Source: Clostridiales bacterium (GTDB lineage Bacteria; Bacillota; Clostridia; Oscillospirales; Oscillospiraceae). Taken from it: DNA of 34,747 nt. The notes under the pieces are model-generated. The model ran no database searches. It was not told where the DNA came from and was given only the letters and a program-made list of their open reading frames with translations. The position numbers and the translations under genes are program-made. Within the stretch, counting starts at the first letter, position 1, and every line of letters begins with the position of its first letter. The DNA lies in contig DXYV01000029.1 of assembly GCA_019415645.1 (NCBI GenBank), forward strand, positions 1-34,747. Direction: 5' to 3'. This document shows positions 1-7,954 of this stretch, piece by piece.

Positions 1-26
1 TTCGCACGGCATTGTCTGATTTTGGG

Positions 27-57
27 GTCCCCACGCAAGAGGCCCTTGCGTGGGGAC
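27..57. repeat. 13-bp perfect inverted repeat (hairpin)
   Basis: GTCCCCACGCAAG at 27-39 is followed after five bases by its exact reverse complement at 45-57. There is no T-run on either side, so it is not an ordinary intrinsic terminator. It lies upstream of the AraC-type regulator and may belong to that gene's leader or to the end of a gene left of the window. Confidence 0.6.
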
Positions 58-149
58 GGCCGGCATGAGCGGCGTGTCAATCTGATCACTGACGTAGAGA
101 ACGAACAGGCCTGACGGTCGGCACATCTTTTTTCAGCCGACTTCCACCC

Positions 150-175
150 GCGCCGTCCCGGCCTTGGGACGGCGC
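150..175 (+). promoter_or_regulatory. Leader hairpin just before the regulator's ribosome site
   Basis: GCGCCGTCCC (150-159) pairs with GGGACGGCGC (166-175) over a 6-base loop. The stem ends 13 bases before the AGGAGG-like ribosome site at 189-194. Only a weak TTT follows. It could be an upstream terminator or a leader element; the sequence does not decide. Confidence 0.4.
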
Positions 176-200
176 TTTGGTCTATTTCAGGAGGCGGAAC

Positions 201-1757
201 ATGGACCATCTGCTTATTGTGACCGAACAGGATTCCTTCTACACCGCGCTGGAGCGCCGGCTGTCCGACTGCTATGCCATCCGGCGCTGCCGCTCCATCG
301 CGCAGGTCCAGCCGCTGGTGGATCAGGGCCAGGTGGCGGTCCTGCTGCTGGACTGCCCGGCGGACGACGCTCCTTTCTGTGAATTTCTCCGGCAGAACGA
401 GCTGACCCACCCCTTTCTGGAGTGTACGGCCGTCATGGAGCCGGAGAGCTTCTGCCGCCTGGCTCTGAGCAAGAGCCACAACCTGTTTGCCCTGCTCCGT
501 CCAGTGGAGCTGGACGACGTGGTGCGTGCTCTGCGGGAGACCAAATCCAAGCTGGCCCGGGCCGCCGCCTTCTCCTTCACCAGCGACCCTGTCTTTGTCC
601 GCCAGCAGGAGCAGCGCTTCTGGCTGACCCTCATCCACTCCGGCGCACCTGAGGGCGGCCCCATCTCCGACGCGCCGCCCCCCATCAACTTCTCCTTTCC
701 GCTGGACCGCCCCATCCTCCCCCTACTGGTGTGTTTCCGGGGCTGGCGGGCGGAGCCGGGCTCCCAGCGGGAGCGGGAGGTGCTCCGCTTCGGCCTGCAC
801 GCCTATCTGGAGCAGAGCCTTCCCCAGCGGTATGGCGGGGTAGCGCTGACGCTGGATGACGACAGCACTCTGATTATTCTCTACGGCGATGAGCTGCCGG
901 ATGCGGACGGACTTCAGGCCCACTGCCGGGATGTGATCCACATCGCAGAGCTGGGGCTGCACTGCAACGTCAGCTGCTACTGCGGGGAGCCCTGCCACAT
1001 CCACCAGATCGCCGCCCAGGTCCAGATTCTGATCGCCGGGGACCGCAACAACGTGGTGGAGGACCAGGGAATCTTTTCCCTGGCCCAGCTGCAGGAGGAG
1101 CGGCCTCAACTCTCCTCCCCCATGCCCCAGAACTGGATGATCTATTTCAATCAGGGCCATCTGGACGACTTCTGCCGCTGCGTGGATGAGTTTTTTCAGC
1201 AGGCCATCGCCGCCAATGCCCTGGACCGCAACTTCCTCACCTGTTTCCAGCAGGACCTGGTGCAGGAGCTGGGCTTTGCCCTGAAATCCACCGGAGTGCC
1301 GGCCCGCCGCCTGCTCCACGGAGCCCAGGGGGCGGAGGAGATGCGGGAGGCAGTGCGCTCGGTCCCTGCCATGGAGCAGTGGGTACGCCGGGTCGCCACT
1401 GAGGCTATGGTGCTCACTGGGGCGGCCAGTGAAAATCCCAACATCGCCCAATCCATCATCCAGTACATCCAGGTCCACCTGGAGCGGCCCGTCTCCCGCA
1501 GCGACCTCTCTCAGCTGTTTCACCTCAGCCAGGGGCATATCGCGCGCGTCTTTCGGCAGGAGACCGGCATGAGTATTTCCGCCTATGTCAACAGGCAGCG
1601 CATGGAGATGGCCTGCCGGATGCTGGAGCAGTCCGAGCTGCCGCCGGGTACGGTGGCCCAGCGCTGCGGCTTCTCGGATTACCCCTATTTTTTCAAGACC
1701 TTTAAGCGGGCCACCGGCCTTTCTCCCACCGAATATCGCCGCCAAATGCAGAAATAA
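201..1757 (+). CDS. AraC/YesN-type transcriptional regulator with degenerate receiver domain
   Basis: 518 residues. Residues 1-120 resemble a response-regulator receiver: acidic E9/D11, LLLD with the would-be phosphoacceptor D51, T76, but the usual conserved Lys before Pro is Arg (R100-P101). The middle (about 160-340) is a YesN-like region of unclear function. Residues about 415-515 form a two-helix-turn-helix AraC DNA-binding domain, with the typical second-HTH pattern CGFSDYPYFFKTFK and the closing P-x-E-Y-R. ATG 201 is chosen because AGGAGG lies 7 bases upstream; an in-frame ATG at 177 sits before that site. A strong terminator follows, so it is probably a separate transcript from the importer it precedes. 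No partner kinase is in the window. Likely controls the downstream importer/flavoenzyme operon (inference from position). Confidence 0.88.
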   Translation: MDHLLIVTEQDSFYTALERRLSDCYAIRRCRSIAQVQPLVDQGQVAVLLLDCPADDAPFCEFLRQNELTHPFLECTAVMEPESFCRLALSKSHNLFALLRPVELDDVVRALRETKSKLARAAAFSFTSDPVFVRQQEQRFWLTLIHSGAPEGGPISDAPPPINFSFPLDRPILPLLVCFRGWRAEPGSQREREVLRFGLHAYLEQSLPQRYGGVALTLDDDSTLIILYGDELPDADGLQAHCRDVIHIAELGLHCNVSCYCGEPCHIHQIAAQVQILIAGDRNNVVEDQGIFSLAQLQEERPQLSSPMPQNWMIYFNQGHLDDFCRCVDEFFQQAIAANALDRNFLTCFQQDLVQELGFALKSTGVPARRLLHGAQGAEEMREAVRSVPAMEQWVRRVATEAMVLTGAASENPNIAQSIIQYIQVHLERPVSRSDLSQLFHLSQGHIARVFRQETGMSISAYVNRQRMEMACRMLEQSELPPGTVAQRCGFSDYPYFFKTFKRATGLSPTEYRRQMQK

Positions 1758-1762
1758 AACAT

Positions 1763-1803
1763 GGATATGCCCATTCCGTCAATGGAATGGGCATATCCTT
1801 TTT
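1763..1803 (+). terminator. Rho-independent terminator after the regulator
   Basis: A perfect 15-bp stem (1763-1777 with 1784-1798), 6-base loop and TTTTT at 1799-1803. It separates the regulator from the importer operon. Its 3' arm can also pair with sequence further downstream (see 1791-1830). Confidence 0.9.
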
Positions 1804-1830
1804 GATATATTTCAATAAAAAGGAGATATG
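1791..1830 (+). promoter_or_regulatory. Possible alternative hairpin overlapping the terminator
   Basis: GCATATCCTTTTT (1791-1803), the 3' arm and T-run of the terminator, can pair with AAAAAGG (1817-1823) plus ATATG (1826-1830), leaving a 2-base bulge: 12 pairs. This fold excludes the terminator stem and hides an AGGAG at 1821-1825. It could be chance; no ligand or leader peptide was identified. Confidence 0.3.
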
Positions 1831-1917
1831 GCACATCCGCTTTTTCGTGATTGTGCTCAGTCACCAATGGGACACCGCGCGGTCTGTGTACCGTGCCCAA
1901 AAGGAAGGGAGAAACCT

Positions 1918-2982
1918 ATGCCCAAAACCATTTTAGAGGTCAAGCACCTGTGTACCAGCTTCCTGCAGGAAGGGGGCGGAGAACTGCGGGCGGTGGACGA
2001 CCTGAGCTATACGGTCCACGACCGGGAGTGCGTGGCGATCATCGGCGAGTCCGGTTCCGGAAAATCCGTGTCCGCTCTGTCGATTCTGCGGCTGATTCCC
2101 TATCCGCCCGGAATCATCAAGAGCGGTCAAATTATGTTCCAGGGCCGGGACCTGCTCCAGCTCTCTAACGAGGAGCTGGAGGACATCCGCGGCCGGGACA
2201 TCTCCATGATCTTTCAGGAGCCCACCACCTCCCTCAATCCGGTGCTCACCATCGGCGACCAGATCACGGAGAACATCCTGATTCACGGCGCAGTGGAGGA
2301 CCAAAACCTGACCGAAGAGGAGAAGGCCAAGTACCAGGGCATGAATCTGAAGCAGCGGGCCTGGGCCCGGGCGGCAGAGCTGCTCTCTCTGGTGGACATT
2401 CCCAATCCCGACGTACGCCTGAAGGACTATCCCTTCCAGTTCTCCGGCGGCATGCAGCAGCGGGCCATGATCGCCATGGGCATGAGCTGCAACCCCGATC
2501 TTCTCATCTGCGACGAGCCTACCACGGCTCTGGACGTCACCGTTCAGGCCCAGGTGCTGGAGCAGCTCAACCAGCTGCGGGAGCGCTTCGGCACCGCCCT
2601 GATCATCATCACCCACAACCTGGGCATCGTGGCCCGGTATGCCGACACGGTCAAGATCATGTACGGCGGCAAGATCGTGGAGGACGGCCCCACCGAAGAG
2701 GTCTTTGACAATCCCCAGCACCCCTACACGCTGGGTCTGATCCGCGCCGTGCCCCGTCTGGACCTGCCCCGCAGCCACGGCCTTTACACCATCGAGGGCG
2801 AGCCCCCCGATATGTCCAAGATCCCGCCCAACTGCTGCGCGTTCCACAGCCGCTGCAAGTACGCCGACGAGCGCTGCCGCACTGAGCGGCCCCAGCCGGA
2901 GCAGGTGGGCGAACAGCACTGGTGCGCCTGCTTCCACCGGGAGGCGGCCCAGGCGGAGCGAGAGGAGGTGCTCAGCGTATGA
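1918..2982 (+). CDS. ABC transporter ATP-binding protein, OppD/DppD family
   Basis: 354 residues; one of two ATPases driving uptake of an oligopeptide-class substrate at the membrane. Walker A GESGSGKS at 43-50, Q-loop Q100, signature FSGGMQQR at 175-182, Walker B LLICDE at 195-200, then the oligopeptide-family C-terminal region with a Cys-rich segment (CAFHSRCKYADERC) typical of OppD/DppD. Start 1918 has an AAGGGAG ribosome site; the in-frame ATG at 1828 would add 30 residues unlike the family and has AGGAG only 2 bases upstream. Its stop overlaps the next start in ATGA. Family membership is clear; whether the substrate is a peptide, nickel chelate or another small molecule cannot be read. 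Confidence 0.93.
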   Translation: MPKTILEVKHLCTSFLQEGGGELRAVDDLSYTVHDRECVAIIGESGSGKSVSALSILRLIPYPPGIIKSGQIMFQGRDLLQLSNEELEDIRGRDISMIFQEPTTSLNPVLTIGDQITENILIHGAVEDQNLTEEEKAKYQGMNLKQRAWARAAELLSLVDIPNPDVRLKDYPFQFSGGMQQRAMIAMGMSCNPDLLICDEPTTALDVTVQAQVLEQLNQLRERFGTALIIITHNLGIVARYADTVKIMYGGKIVEDGPTEEVFDNPQHPYTLGLIRAVPRLDLPRSHGLYTIEGEPPDMSKIPPNCCAFHSRCKYADERCRTERPQPEQVGEQHWCACFHREAAQAEREEVLSV

Positions 2983-4028
2983 GCAGCGCGGCTTACCACA
3001 TGGATGTGGAGCACAAGGAGGCTCCCTTCCAGAGCCAGACCCAGCACAAGCTGGAGGACATCATGGTGGTCCAGGACCTGAAAATGCACTTCCCGGTCAC
3101 CTCCGGCCTGCTCAAGCGCCAGGTGGGCGCGGTCAAGGCGGTGGACGGCGTCTCCTTCTCCATTAAGCGGGGACAGACGCTGGGCATCGTGGGCGAGTCC
3201 GGTTCCGGCAAGTCCACAGTGGGCAACTGCCTGCTCCAGCGTTATAAGATCACCTCCGGCGATATTTTCTTCGAGGGTCACAACCTGAAGGACGTGACCA
3301 AACCCGCCCTGCGGGCCATGCGCAAGCAGATGCAGATGATAACCCAGGACCCCTTCGCCTCCCTGGACCCCCGCATGGACATCCAGGGCGCGATCTCCGA
3401 GGGTATGCGTATCCATCACATGGGCAGCGCCAAGGAGCAGGAGGAGACCGTCATCCGCATGATGGAGATGGTAGGGCTCAATCCTCAGTTCCGCCACCGT
3501 TTCCCCCACGAGTTTTCCGGCGGTCAGCGCCAGCGCATCTCCATCGCCCGGGCCCTGGCTCTTCAGCCCGCCTTCATCGTCTGTGACGAGGTGGTCTCGG
3601 CGCTGGACGTGTCCATCCAGGCCCAGGTCATCACCCTGCTGATGAAGCTCCAGTCCGAGCTGGGACTGACCTATGTATTCATCGGCCACGACCTGTCGGT
3701 GGTCCGCCACATCTCCAATCAGGTGGCGGTCATGTATCTGGGCAAGATCATGGAGCTCACCGATTCCGACGAGCTCTACGCCCATCCCCTGCACCCCTAC
3801 ACCCAGGCCCTCATCTCCGCGGCGCCCATTCCCAACCCCAGGGTGGACCGGGCCCGGGAACGTATCCTGCTCAAGGGGGAGATTCCCTCTCCCATCCATC
3901 CGCCCGAGGGCTGCAACTTCTGCACGCGCTGTCCCTATGCCGACGAGCGCTGCCGCAGGGAGGAGCCCACCTTCCGGGATGTAGGCGGCAATCACTTCGT
4001 GGCCTGCCACCGGGTCACAGGCGCATAA
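2979..4028 (+). CDS. ABC transporter ATP-binding protein, OppF/DppF family
   Basis: 349 residues, the second ATPase of the importer. Walker A GESGSGKS at 72-79, signature FSGGQRQR, Walker B FIVCDE followed by the OppF-type VVSALD, and a C-terminal oligopeptide-family region with CNFCTRCPYADERC. ATG 2979 overlaps the OppD-like stop by 4 bases (ATGA), with AGGAGGTG at 2963-2970, which implies translational coupling and equal amounts of the two ATPases. The reading frame stays open to 2922 but no better start exists there. Residues 1-28 precede the ABC core and are less conserved-looking. Confidence 0.93.
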   Translation: MSSAAYHMDVEHKEAPFQSQTQHKLEDIMVVQDLKMHFPVTSGLLKRQVGAVKAVDGVSFSIKRGQTLGIVGESGSGKSTVGNCLLQRYKITSGDIFFEGHNLKDVTKPALRAMRKQMQMITQDPFASLDPRMDIQGAISEGMRIHHMGSAKEQEETVIRMMEMVGLNPQFRHRFPHEFSGGQRQRISIARALALQPAFIVCDEVVSALDVSIQAQVITLLMKLQSELGLTYVFIGHDLSVVRHISNQVAVMYLGKIMELTDSDELYAHPLHPYTQALISAAPIPNPRVDRARERILLKGEIPSPIHPPEGCNFCTRCPYADERCRREEPTFRDVGGNHFVACHRVTGA

Positions 4029-4043
4029 GGAGGCGAACCAAGT

Positions 4044-4997
4044 ATGGGTAAATATATTGTCAAGCGTGTTCTGCTTCTGATCCCCACGATTTTCATTGTG
4101 TGCGCCATCGTGTTTGCTCTGATGCGCATGGTCCCCGGCGACGCGGTGGACATCATCGTCAACCGCATGACTCAGTCTGGTCTGGCCGTAGACGCGGACG
4201 CTATCCGGGCCCGTTTGGGTCTGGATGTGCCGGCCATTCAGCAGTTTTTCAACTGGCTGTGGGATGTGGTGCGGCTGGATCTGGGCGATTCCTTCTTCCT
4301 GAATGACTCCGTGGCCAACATCATCGGCCGCCAGCTGCCCATCTCTCTGGAGCTGGGCGTCATCACCCTGATTCTGGCCAACCTGATCTCCATTCCCCTC
4401 GGCCTGTACTGTGCCGCCCATCAGGACTCCATCTCCGACTATGTGGTACGCATCATCTCCGTGATTCTCATGTCCATCCCCATGTTCTGGCTGGCCACGC
4501 TGGTGCTGTTTTACCCCGCCCAGTGGTGGGGCTACGCGCCGCCGGTGCAGTACGTCAGCTTCTTCAAAGACCCGCTGACCAACCTCCAGATGTTCCTGGT
4601 GCCCTCGATTCTGGGCGCGCTGGCCCAGGCTGGCATGCAGCTGCGCATCGTGCGCACCATGGTGCTGGACACCCTGCGTCAGGACTACATCCGCACCGCT
4701 TACGCCAAGGGCGTCAAGCAGAAGCGCGTACTCTTCCACCACGCTTTCCGCAACGCCATGATCCCGGTCATTACCGTCATCGGCGGCTCGGTGGCCGCGC
4801 TGGTGGGCGGCAATGTCATTCTGGAGAGCATCTTCAACATTCCCGGAATCGGAAACAGCCTGGTCACCGCCCTGGGACAGCGGGACTTCCCCATGGTGCA
4901 GGGCTGCGTGCTGGTCATGTCCATCTTCGTGATGCTGGTCAACCTGATCATCGACATCACCTATAAGTGGATCGATCCCCGGGTCACGTTCGAGTAA
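4044..4997 (+). CDS. ABC transporter permease, OppB/DppB family
   Basis: 317 residues, an integral membrane subunit with about six helices. The start MGKYIVKRVLLLIPTIFIV is the classic OppB N-terminus (first helix about 9-29). The EAA loop that docks on the ATPase is visible near TAYAKGVKQKRVLFHHAFRN, and the protein ends in the family-typical YKWIDPRV. AAGGAGGCG lies before the ATG, 15 bases after the OppF-like stop. Forms the channel with the next gene's product. Confidence 0.93.
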   Translation: MGKYIVKRVLLLIPTIFIVCAIVFALMRMVPGDAVDIIVNRMTQSGLAVDADAIRARLGLDVPAIQQFFNWLWDVVRLDLGDSFFLNDSVANIIGRQLPISLELGVITLILANLISIPLGLYCAAHQDSISDYVVRIISVILMSIPMFWLATLVLFYPAQWWGYAPPVQYVSFFKDPLTNLQMFLVPSILGALAQAGMQLRIVRTMVLDTLRQDYIRTAYAKGVKQKRVLFHHAFRNAMIPVITVIGGSVAALVGGNVILESIFNIPGIGNSLVTALGQRDFPMVQGCVLVMSIFVMLVNLIIDITYKWIDPRVTFE

Positions 4998-5011
4998 GGG
5001 AGGTTGGAATC

Positions 5012-5944
5012 ATGCAATTACTCAAAGATCTGTTTCGGAAAAAGACCGTAGGCGGTATCTGTCTGGTCATCCTGATTCTGTTCCTCTTCGTGGCCATTTT
5101 TGCCGACGTGATCGCCCCCACCCCTATGGTGAACGGCTCCCTGCCCATTGATCTGACGGTGGCCCGCATGGCCCCCTTCCAGTCCCTGGAGCACCCCCTG
5201 GGCACCGATACCATGGGGCAGGACCTGCTGAGCTACATGATCTACGGCGCCCGCACCTCTGTGATCCTCTGCGTGTGCTGCACCGTGCTGTCTACCCTGA
5301 TCTCGGTGGTCATCGGCGTGCTCTCCGCCGTCGTCGGCGGCTGGTTTGATCTGGTGGTGCAGCGTATTGTGGACGCCTTCGGCTGCATCCCCCAGATGCT
5401 GCTGCTCCTGCTGCTGATGGCCATGCTGGGCAACGGCATCCCGCAGATGATCTTTGCCCTGGCGGTGCCCTCCGGAATCGGCGGCTCGCGCATGGTGCGC
5501 TCCTCGGCCATGGCGGTCAAGGACAGCGTCTACTGCCAGACCTCCGACCTGCTGGGCGGCACGATCCTGTGGAAGTGCGTCAAGCATGTGGTGCCCAACA
5601 TCATGCCCCTGGTCATCATCTCGGCCGCCGGCTCTCTGGGCGGCGTGGTCATGATGGAGGCCTCCATGAACTTCCTGGGCTACGGCGTGGACCCCGGCAC
5701 CCCCTCCTGGGGCGCCCTCATCACCGGCTCCGGCCGGGATCTGATGTTCACCTGCCCCTGGCTGTGCATCGTGCCTGGCATTGCGATCTCCATTCTCACC
5801 TTTGCCGCTTCCATGTTTGGCGACGCCATCCGCGATCTGCTGGACCCCCGCCTCAAGGGCGGCGTGGGCAGCTACTCCAGCAAAAAGCTCAAGAAGCTGG
5901 CTGCCAAGCTGGCCAAGTCTGACGCGGCTGCGAAGGCCGCCTGA
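5012..5944 (+). CDS. ABC transporter permease, OppC/DppC family
   Basis: 310 residues with a first helix at about 13-35, a periplasmic-side LGTDTMGQDLLSYMIYGARTS motif characteristic of OppC/DppC proteins, an EAA-type loop around the SDLLGGTILWKCVKHVVPN stretch, and the C-terminal FGDAIRDLLDPRL signature. Start 5012 follows GGGAGGTTGG; an in-frame ATG at 4967 lies inside the previous gene and adds 15 residues outside the family pattern. The C-terminus has a Lys/Ala-rich tail (KKLKKLAAKLAKSDAAAKAA). Confidence 0.92.
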   Translation: MQLLKDLFRKKTVGGICLVILILFLFVAIFADVIAPTPMVNGSLPIDLTVARMAPFQSLEHPLGTDTMGQDLLSYMIYGARTSVILCVCCTVLSTLISVVIGVLSAVVGGWFDLVVQRIVDAFGCIPQMLLLLLLMAMLGNGIPQMIFALAVPSGIGGSRMVRSSAMAVKDSVYCQTSDLLGGTILWKCVKHVVPNIMPLVIISAAGSLGGVVMMEASMNFLGYGVDPGTPSWGALITGSGRDLMFTCPWLCIVPGIAISILTFAASMFGDAIRDLLDPRLKGGVGSYSSKKLKKLAAKLAKSDAAAKAA

Positions 5945-5983
5945 TGTTCGTTCGGTTATGCCAGGCGCAACGCCTGTGAACAT
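5944..5983 (+). promoter_or_regulatory. Nested hairpin between permease and binding-protein genes
   Basis: CAGGCG (5962-5967) pairs with CGCCTG (5971-5976), and ATGTTC (5944-5949) with GAACAT (5978-5983) outside it. It is followed by ACAAATTTTT and then the AAGGAGG site of the binding-protein gene. Such intercistronic stems often set a higher level of the binding protein; that role is inferred. Confidence 0.45.
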
Positions 5984-6008
5984 GACAAATTTTTAAGGAG
6001 GTACCAAC

Positions 6009-7781
6009 ATGAAAAAGATCGTGTCCCTGCTTCTTGCCTCGGCTCTGATGCTTTCCCTGGCAGCCTGCGGCGGCGACAATTCCGCCACCAGCACGCCCCC
6101 GGCCGAGGAGAGCTCCGCCCCGGTCACCACGCAGCCCGTGGCCGAGCCGGTAAGCGACGAGCCCCAGTACGGCGGCACCGCCACCATCTACTACCCCAAG
6201 TTCTACAACTACTTCGACCCCGCCATGATGGACGAGTACCAGTTCTCATTCTGGTATGAGACCCTGTGGATCATCGACTGGGGCCTGAACGACCCCGCCA
6301 CCTACAACTTCGGCCCCGGCGAGGTCCCCATGGAGTACATGGCCGGCCAGCTGGCCACGGATACCGGCGTGTTTGACGAGGAGGCCGGCACCCTGACCGT
6401 CACCCTGCGGGACAACGTGTATTTCCAGGAGGGTGAGCCCTACAACGGCCGCCAGTTCGTGGCGGAGGACGTGGTGTGGTCCTACTCCCGCCTGCTGGGC
6501 CTGAACGGCTACACCAAGGTGGAGACCGAGTATGACTGGGCCTCCACCCTGAACATGATCGCCGGAATCGAGGCCACCGACGACCACACTGTGGTCTTTA
6601 CCTTCAACGAGGGCATGGCCAACACCATCGCCCTGACCCAGCTGCTCAACGCCAAGGTCAACATCGCCGGTCCCGAGTGGGATGAGCTGTCCGAGACCGA
6701 GAAGGCCGACTGGCACTATGCCAAGGGCACCGGCCCGTACATCCTCACCGACTATGTGCCCGACAACTCCATGACCTTCACCCGCAACGACAACTACTAC
6801 GGCGTGGACGAGCGCCATCCGGAGAACAAGCTGCCCTACATCGACACCATCAACCTGGTGTACATCTCCGACTCCGCTCAGATTCTGACCCAGGCTCAGG
6901 CCGGCCAGCTGGACTGGTTCGGTGAGAACGGCAAGGACGTGCTCTCCCTGGACCAGATCAGCCAGCTCACCGCCGCCAATGTGGGCACCGTGTATCCCTT
7001 CGCCGCCGGCTCCCCCTCCGCCATCGCCCTGAAGGTGAGCCAGGAGCCCTTCAACGACATCCGGGTACGCCAGGCCATGCAGCTGGCCATTGACCTGGAG
7101 GCCATCAACACCTTCCTGGGCAACACCGGCGAGGTGGTCGTGCCCGGTCTGTGGTCCACCGCTCTGTCCTGGTCCACCGTGGACGAGTGGCCCGACGATC
7201 TGAAGGCCCAGTTCACCACCAGCACCGCCGATCTGGCCGCCAACCAGGAGACCGCCCGCCAGCTGCTGGCTGACGCCGGCTATCCTGACGGCTTCACCTT
7301 CGAGATCGAGCTGGACCCCACTGCCAATCTGGAGCTGTACCAGGTGGCCGCCTCCTACCTCCAGCAGATCGGCATCACCATGGAGATCAGCGTGGCCGCG
7401 GAGATGATGGAGGCCGTCCAGCACTCCCAGGATTACAACGATCCCCGGCAGTCCGCGGGCTTCGGCGGCGGCTTCGGCGAATACAACCTGGCCTTTATGA
7501 TGACCGGCAACGGCGCCATGCCCAACGCTTTCGGCCACAACGACACCGAGTACCTGGACAAACTCAATGCCATGGGCACCGCCACCTCCGCGGAGGAGCA
7601 GTCCGCCCTGGCCGAGGAGCTGGACCAGTACTTCCCCGCCCAGCACTGGGCCATTCTGGTGGCCGGCGTGCAGCCCAACTATGACTTTATGTCCAACCGC
7701 ATCGGCGGTTACTCCGGAGAGAAGATCTACTACAAGGGCAATATGCGCACTTACTGGGCCCGCCTGTGGATCAACGAGTGA
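6009..7781 (+). CDS. Extracellular solute-binding lipoprotein, family 5 (OppA-like)
   Basis: 590 residues. Signal peptide 1-19 with lipobox LAAC, so C20 is lipidated and the protein is anchored outside the membrane; residues 21-55 are a Ser/Thr/Pro/Glu-rich tether. The mature part follows the SBP_bac_5 order: TVTLRDNVYFQEGEPYNG, then ATDDHTVVFTFN, GTGPYILTDYVPDNSMTFTR with NDNYYG, and an EPFNDIRVRQAMQLAIDLEA segment. AAGGAGG precedes the ATG. As the substrate-recognition part of the importer it would show what is carried, but the substrate cannot be inferred from sequence alone. It is the last transporter gene before the flavoenzyme. Confidence 0.93.
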   Translation: MKKIVSLLLASALMLSLAACGGDNSATSTPPAEESSAPVTTQPVAEPVSDEPQYGGTATIYYPKFYNYFDPAMMDEYQFSFWYETLWIIDWGLNDPATYNFGPGEVPMEYMAGQLATDTGVFDEEAGTLTVTLRDNVYFQEGEPYNGRQFVAEDVVWSYSRLLGLNGYTKVETEYDWASTLNMIAGIEATDDHTVVFTFNEGMANTIALTQLLNAKVNIAGPEWDELSETEKADWHYAKGTGPYILTDYVPDNSMTFTRNDNYYGVDERHPENKLPYIDTINLVYISDSAQILTQAQAGQLDWFGENGKDVLSLDQISQLTAANVGTVYPFAAGSPSAIALKVSQEPFNDIRVRQAMQLAIDLEAINTFLGNTGEVVVPGLWSTALSWSTVDEWPDDLKAQFTTSTADLAANQETARQLLADAGYPDGFTFEIELDPTANLELYQVAASYLQQIGITMEISVAAEMMEAVQHSQDYNDPRQSAGFGGGFGEYNLAFMMTGNGAMPNAFGHNDTEYLDKLNAMGTATSAEEQSALAEELDQYFPAQHWAILVAGVQPNYDFMSNRIGGYSGEKIYYKGNMRTYWARLWINE

Positions 7782-7842
7782 TCTGACCCTGTTCCCGCAA
7801 TCATTCCATCCCTCTGTGCCGCCCTGTGGGGGCGGTCGGAAC

Positions 7843-7877
7843 GGAAGCCGGGCCGGCTGCGGCCGGCCCCGGCTTCC
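7843..7877 (+). promoter_or_regulatory. Strong GC hairpin between binding-protein and flavoenzyme genes
   Basis: GGAAGCCGGGCCGGC (7843-7857) pairs with 7862-7877 with one bulged C. There is no T-run after it, so it is more likely an RNA-stability or partial-termination element than a full terminator. The 173-base gap holds nothing else except a small GCCGCC/GGCGGT stem near 7819-7836. Confidence 0.5.
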
Positions 7878-7954
7878 GGGGCTTCCTGTGTTGGAAAACC
7901 CTTTCCCGCAGAGGAAGTTCGGAACCATCTCATCCAATAAGGAGGAATTTACCC

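Noticed and set aside
1828..1917. Upstream start for the OppD-like protein
   Set aside because: AGGAG is only 2 bases from ATG 1828, the added residues do not fit the family, and ATG 1918 has a properly spaced site.
2784..4742. Long minus-strand open frame across the importer genes
   Set aside because: It is the reverse of two well-defined ABC ATPase genes and a permease; His/Gly/Leu-rich translation is typical of antisense frames in GC-rich coding DNA.
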